Position numbers and translations under genes: made by a program | Shown here: positions 61,406 to 64,000 of the stretch, one piece after another | Position numbering within the stretch: position 1 is the stretch's first letter | How the letters are laid out: every line of letters starts with the position of its first letter | Assembly (NCBI GenBank): GCA_007750655.1 | Contig: CP036290.1 | Span: forward strand, 3,534,001-3,598,000 | Direction of reading: 5' to 3' | Length of the DNA: 64,000 nt | Origin: Rohdeia mirabilis | GTDB taxonomy: Bacteria; Planctomycetota; UBA1135; GCA-002686595 | The notes under the pieces: model-generated | Databases searched by the model: none | Told to the model about the DNA's origin: nothing | What the model saw: the letters and a program-made list of their open reading frames with translations, nothing else

Positions 61406-63796
61406 ATGTCCACCCCCCGCGCGCCCCAGCTCGGCTGGCTGCTCCGTACCCTCCGTCCTGGCGTCGTCGCCGCGAGTGTCCTCGCGATCGCCTCCGCGCC
61501 GGCCCTCGGCCAGACCAGTGAGCTCGCGCTCGACACCGAGGAAACCGTCCAGATCGGACCGGGGACCGCGACCGTGGCCACCCTGACCGGCGCGCAGAAC
61601 GCCTTCGCCCTGCTGGCCCTCGACGTGGATCCGGGACCGACGCTCCTGGGTGGCGACCTGGTGCCGCTGGGACTGACCCCTGCCCTGACGCTCCTGCCCT
61701 TCGGCGCCACGAACGGCGCGGGCGTCGCGAGCTGGGTCCTGCCGATCCCGGCCGACCCGTCCTTCGTCGGCGCGCAGTTCTACTTCGGCGGCGCCGTCGC
61801 GGACATCGCCGCCCCCGGTGGACTGGCCCTCTCGAACGGAGCGTCGCTCGAAGTCGTCGACGTCCCGACGACGCGCGGCGTCGAACTGGGCGGCCGCGCG
61901 CTCAACGCGGCTCCCGGCTTCACGCCCCAGGTGGTGTTCCAGACCGGACAGCCGATCAGCGTCGCCGTCGACGCCTTCCGACAGCCGTACGTGGCCGGCA
62001 AGCAGGTCGACGTGTACCTCGTCGAGGCGCGGTCGGCCGCGGAGTGGGCGTCGTCGGCCGTCCTCGTCGACGCGAGCAGCGACGGTCCCGAGACCTTCCG
62101 TCCGCGGACGACGCGCTTCTCGAGCAACCACATCGTGATCGAGCCCGGCGCGCTGCCCGGGTCCACGGGTGAAGAACTCGGCGCCGCCTACGACGTGGTC
62201 GTCGACACGAACCGCAACGGGCTGCTCGACGACGGTGACCTGATCGACGGCCTCGGCGACGAGGTCGGTCTGTACATCGTGCCCGAGATCGGCGCGCCGG
62301 GGCCCTACGCGGTGACGAGCACCCTCTACAACGGTCCGACGCAGTGGCTGCGCTCGAAGGTCTACTGGCCGAGCAACATCGCCAGCCTGTCGAACCTCCC
62401 GTTCGTCCAGATCAGCCACGGCAACGGCCACAACTACCAGTGGTACGACCACCTCGGCGAGCACCTGGCGTCCTGGGGCTTCGTCGTGTCGAGCCACCGC
62501 AACAACACGGTGCCCGGCGTCCAGTCCGCGGCCACCACGATCATCGACAACCTCGACCACTTCTTCGGGTCGCTGGCCGCGATCTCGCCGGCGCTCGTCG
62601 GCAAGGTCGACAACACCCGGATCGGGATGATCGGACACAGCCGCGGCGGCGAGGGCGTCTCGATCGCCTACCACCGCCTGTTCGTCGGAACGGTCACGCC
62701 CGCGAACTACGACATCAGCGGCATCAAGATCGTCTCGGCGATCGCGCCGACGTACTTCGAAGGTTCCTCCAGCACGCCCGACACGATCCACGACGGGTCC
62801 TACCACCTGTGGGTGGGCGGCGCGGACGCGGACGTCAACGGCTGCACGTCGTCCGCCGCGCCGGCCGTCATGGGCCACTACGGTTGGGCGCTCGGCGAGC
62901 GCAGCATGATCAACGTGCAAGGTGCCGGTCACGGTGCCTTCCACGACGGCGGCGGCAGCACGGTCTCGAGCGGACCGTGCCTGCTGAGTCGCACCGACGT
63001 GCACAGCATCATGCGCCCCCACGCCCTGGCGCTGTTCTCCCACTACCTCAAGGACGATCCGGCCGCCGAGGAGTTCCTGTGGCGCGAGTGGACCGACCTG
63101 CGGCCGCTGGGCGTGACCTCGAGTTCGTGCGCGGTCGTGACGGTGGTGCACACGTCGAACGACGCGTCGACGAGCCTGATCGTCGACGACTTCGAGTCGC
63201 AAGGGTCGCTCTTCGTCGCCTCGAGCGGCGCGGCGGTGGACTTCACCGTCGGCAACGTGTCCGAAGGTGAACTGACCGACAACGACAACTTCACCCAGTC
63301 CATCGGCAGCGAGCCGTTCAACGCGTTCACCCACGGACGCGGCGGCGAGCCCACCAACGGCGCGGTCTTCAGCTTCGGCGGCGGCGCGAGTCAGTACTTC
63401 CGCTACGAAATTCCGATCGGCATGCGCGACGTGTCCGCCTACGACCAGATCGCATTCATGCTCGCGCAGCAGTCGCGTGACACGAACACGGTGTCGTTGG
63501 GTGACGAACTGCGCTTCAGCCTGCGTCTGATCGACGGCAACGGCCGCGGCAAGACGCTCGGTGTCGACGGCTACGGCGACGGGATCGGCCAGCCGTACCA
63601 GCGCGGTGGCTGCGGCACGGGTACCGGCTGGGCCTCGGAATTCGAGTCGTTCCGCCTGCCGTTGGTCGACTTCCTGCGCGACGACACGCTGATCGACCTC
63701 ACCGACGTGCAGTACATCACGTTCCTCTTCGGCTCCGCCAACGGCAGCGCGTCCGGACGGGTCGCGATCGACCAGGTCGAGTTCACCCTGCGCTGA
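61406..63796 (+). CDS. Secreted alpha/beta hydrolase (PAF-acetylhydrolase-like)
   Basis: About 796 residues from ATG 61406. Signal peptide (ends ALGQ), then a ~300-residue beta-rich N-terminal region with a possible Ca-binding DTNRNGLLDDGDLIDG (dockerin-like) motif. The hydrolase runs from about 330: QISHGNGHNYQWYDHLGEHLASWGFVV, nucleophile elbow IGHSRGGEG (Ser), GADADVNG acid, and GAGHGAFHDGG His. After it comes a carbohydrate-binding-like beta domain (LIVDDFES onwards). It may cleave esters of polysaccharides or polyesters outside the cell. Confidence 0.8.
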   Translation: MSTPRAPQLGWLLRTLRPGVVAASVLAIASAPALGQTSELALDTEETVQIGPGTATVATLTGAQNAFALLALDVDPGPTLLGGDLVPLGLTPALTLLPFGATNGAGVASWVLPIPADPSFVGAQFYFGGAVADIAAPGGLALSNGASLEVVDVPTTRGVELGGRALNAAPGFTPQVVFQTGQPISVAVDAFRQPYVAGKQVDVYLVEARSAAEWASSAVLVDASSDGPETFRPRTTRFSSNHIVIEPGALPGSTGEELGAAYDVVVDTNRNGLLDDGDLIDGLGDEVGLYIVPEIGAPGPYAVTSTLYNGPTQWLRSKVYWPSNIASLSNLPFVQISHGNGHNYQWYDHLGEHLASWGFVVSSHRNNTVPGVQSAATTIIDNLDHFFGSLAAISPALVGKVDNTRIGMIGHSRGGEGVSIAYHRLFVGTVTPANYDISGIKIVSAIAPTYFEGSSSTPDTIHDGSYHLWVGGADADVNGCTSSAAPAVMGHYGWALGERSMINVQGAGHGAFHDGGGSTVSSGPCLLSRTDVHSIMRPHALALFSHYLKDDPAAEEFLWREWTDLRPLGVTSSSCAVVTVVHTSNDASTSLIVDDFESQGSLFVASSGAAVDFTVGNVSEGELTDNDNFTQSIGSEPFNAFTHGRGGEPTNGAVFSFGGGASQYFRYEIPIGMRDVSAYDQIAFMLAQQSRDTNTVSLGDELRFSLRLIDGNGRGKTLGVDGYGDGIGQPYQRGGCGTGTGWASEFESFRLPLVDFLRDDTLIDLTDVQYITFLFGSANGSASGRVAIDQVEFTLR

Positions 63797-63841
63797 TTCG
63801 CCCTCCGCCGATCCCAACCTCCAACGCGCCCCCAACCAACC

Positions 63842-64000
63842 ATGCAACGCTTCACCGTCGCCGCGCTGGCCCTCGTGGCCTCCGCCGCTCTCGCGACCCT
63901 CGCGGTCGCACTCCGCCCGACTCCCACCGCCGCCCCCGCGACGCTCGAGGTGATCGAGCGCGTCCCCTTCTCGCTCGCGTCGCCCGCCACGCACTGGTTC
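63842..64000 (+). CDS. Exported protein (N-terminal part only)
   Basis: The first 53 codons of a gene that runs off the right end. ATG 63842 opens a clear signal peptide (MQRFTVAALALVASAALATLAVALRP) then a linker TLEVIERVPFSLASPATHWF. Nothing of the mature domain is in the window, so no function can be given. Confidence 0.6.
   Translation, partial: MQRFTVAALALVASAALATLAVALRPTPTAAPATLEVIERVPFSLASPATHWF

Noticed and set aside
58904..63994. A 5.1-kb minus-strand open frame (1696 codons)
   Set aside because: It is antisense to the ABC operon and the secreted hydrolase, all of which have clear motifs. Its sequence is low-complexity Arg/Glu/Gly and is not coding.
1..64000. tRNA, rRNA or CRISPR array
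   Set aside because: GTTCGA-type segments seen near 9.9, 20.7, 24.0 and 37.5 kb are inside coding regions and lack a cloverleaf. No array of evenly spaced direct repeats with unique spacers was found.

Overview
The window is uniformly GC-rich chromosomal DNA from a Gram-negative bacterium. It has lipopolysaccharide-export permeases, two WaaP-type sugar kinases, an O-antigen ligase, a lipid-linked sugar flippase, many lipoproteins and outer-membrane barrels, frequent GTG starts, few clear Shine-Dalgarno sites and many secreted proteins. This combination suggests a high-GC Planctomycetota-like organism, but that assignment is an inference; no rRNA or tRNA gene is present to confirm it.

Left third (1-26 kb): a membrane glycosyltransferase cut by the window edge; a secreted von Willebrand-A protein; an orphan NtrY-like histidine kinase; a heptosyltransferase-like GT9; a TPR lipoprotein; an LptF/LptG-like pair divergent from a WaaP-like kinase; an FHA/TPR membrane protein; a sigma-54 activator AAA+ ATPase with no DNA-binding domain, overlapping a UvrD helicase; a methyltransferase plus WaaP-like kinase; two small membrane proteins; a serine hydrolase; a ChaN-like lipoprotein; a diverged NeuB-like protein; a porin; and an ECF sigma factor with a FecR-like partner.

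Middle (26-43 kb): hutU coupled to a lipoprotein deiminase; the housekeeping run ribH-nusB-ftsY; an O-antigen ligase with a TPR tail; dps; hutH coupled to a barrel lipoprotein; a carboxypeptidase-regulatory-repeat protein; a flippase; a GT4; and a potassium channel.

43.3-47.5 kb is the most interesting part. A roughly 4.1-kb block lies between two 59-bp near-identical direct repeats. The repeats are the 3' end of an MBL-fold hydrolase gene and an orphan copy of it beside the potassium-channel gene. Inside are a type IV AbiEi/AbiEii toxin-antitoxin pair, with a 13-bp inverted-repeat operator laid over an apparently leaderless promoter. Also inside are a secreted SUMF1/C-type-lectin-fold protein whose C-terminus looks like a diversity-generating-retroelement (DGR) variable region, and a DGR accessory protein truncated just before its HRDC domain. 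No reverse transcriptase or template repeat is visible. It reads as a small island holding a stranded or decayed DGR cassette next to an AbiE module.

Right part (47-64 kb): a minus-strand run of lipoprotein, low-molecular-weight phosphatase, SDR dehydrogenase, S9 peptidase and MBL hydrolase; two overlapping GT4 glycosyltransferases; a perfect 42-bp-arm palindromic element; a xylose-isomerase-like TIM barrel; an alginate-export-like porin; a second FHA membrane protein; a tightly overlapping ABC transporter operon; a large secreted alpha/beta hydrolase; and the start of a further exported protein.
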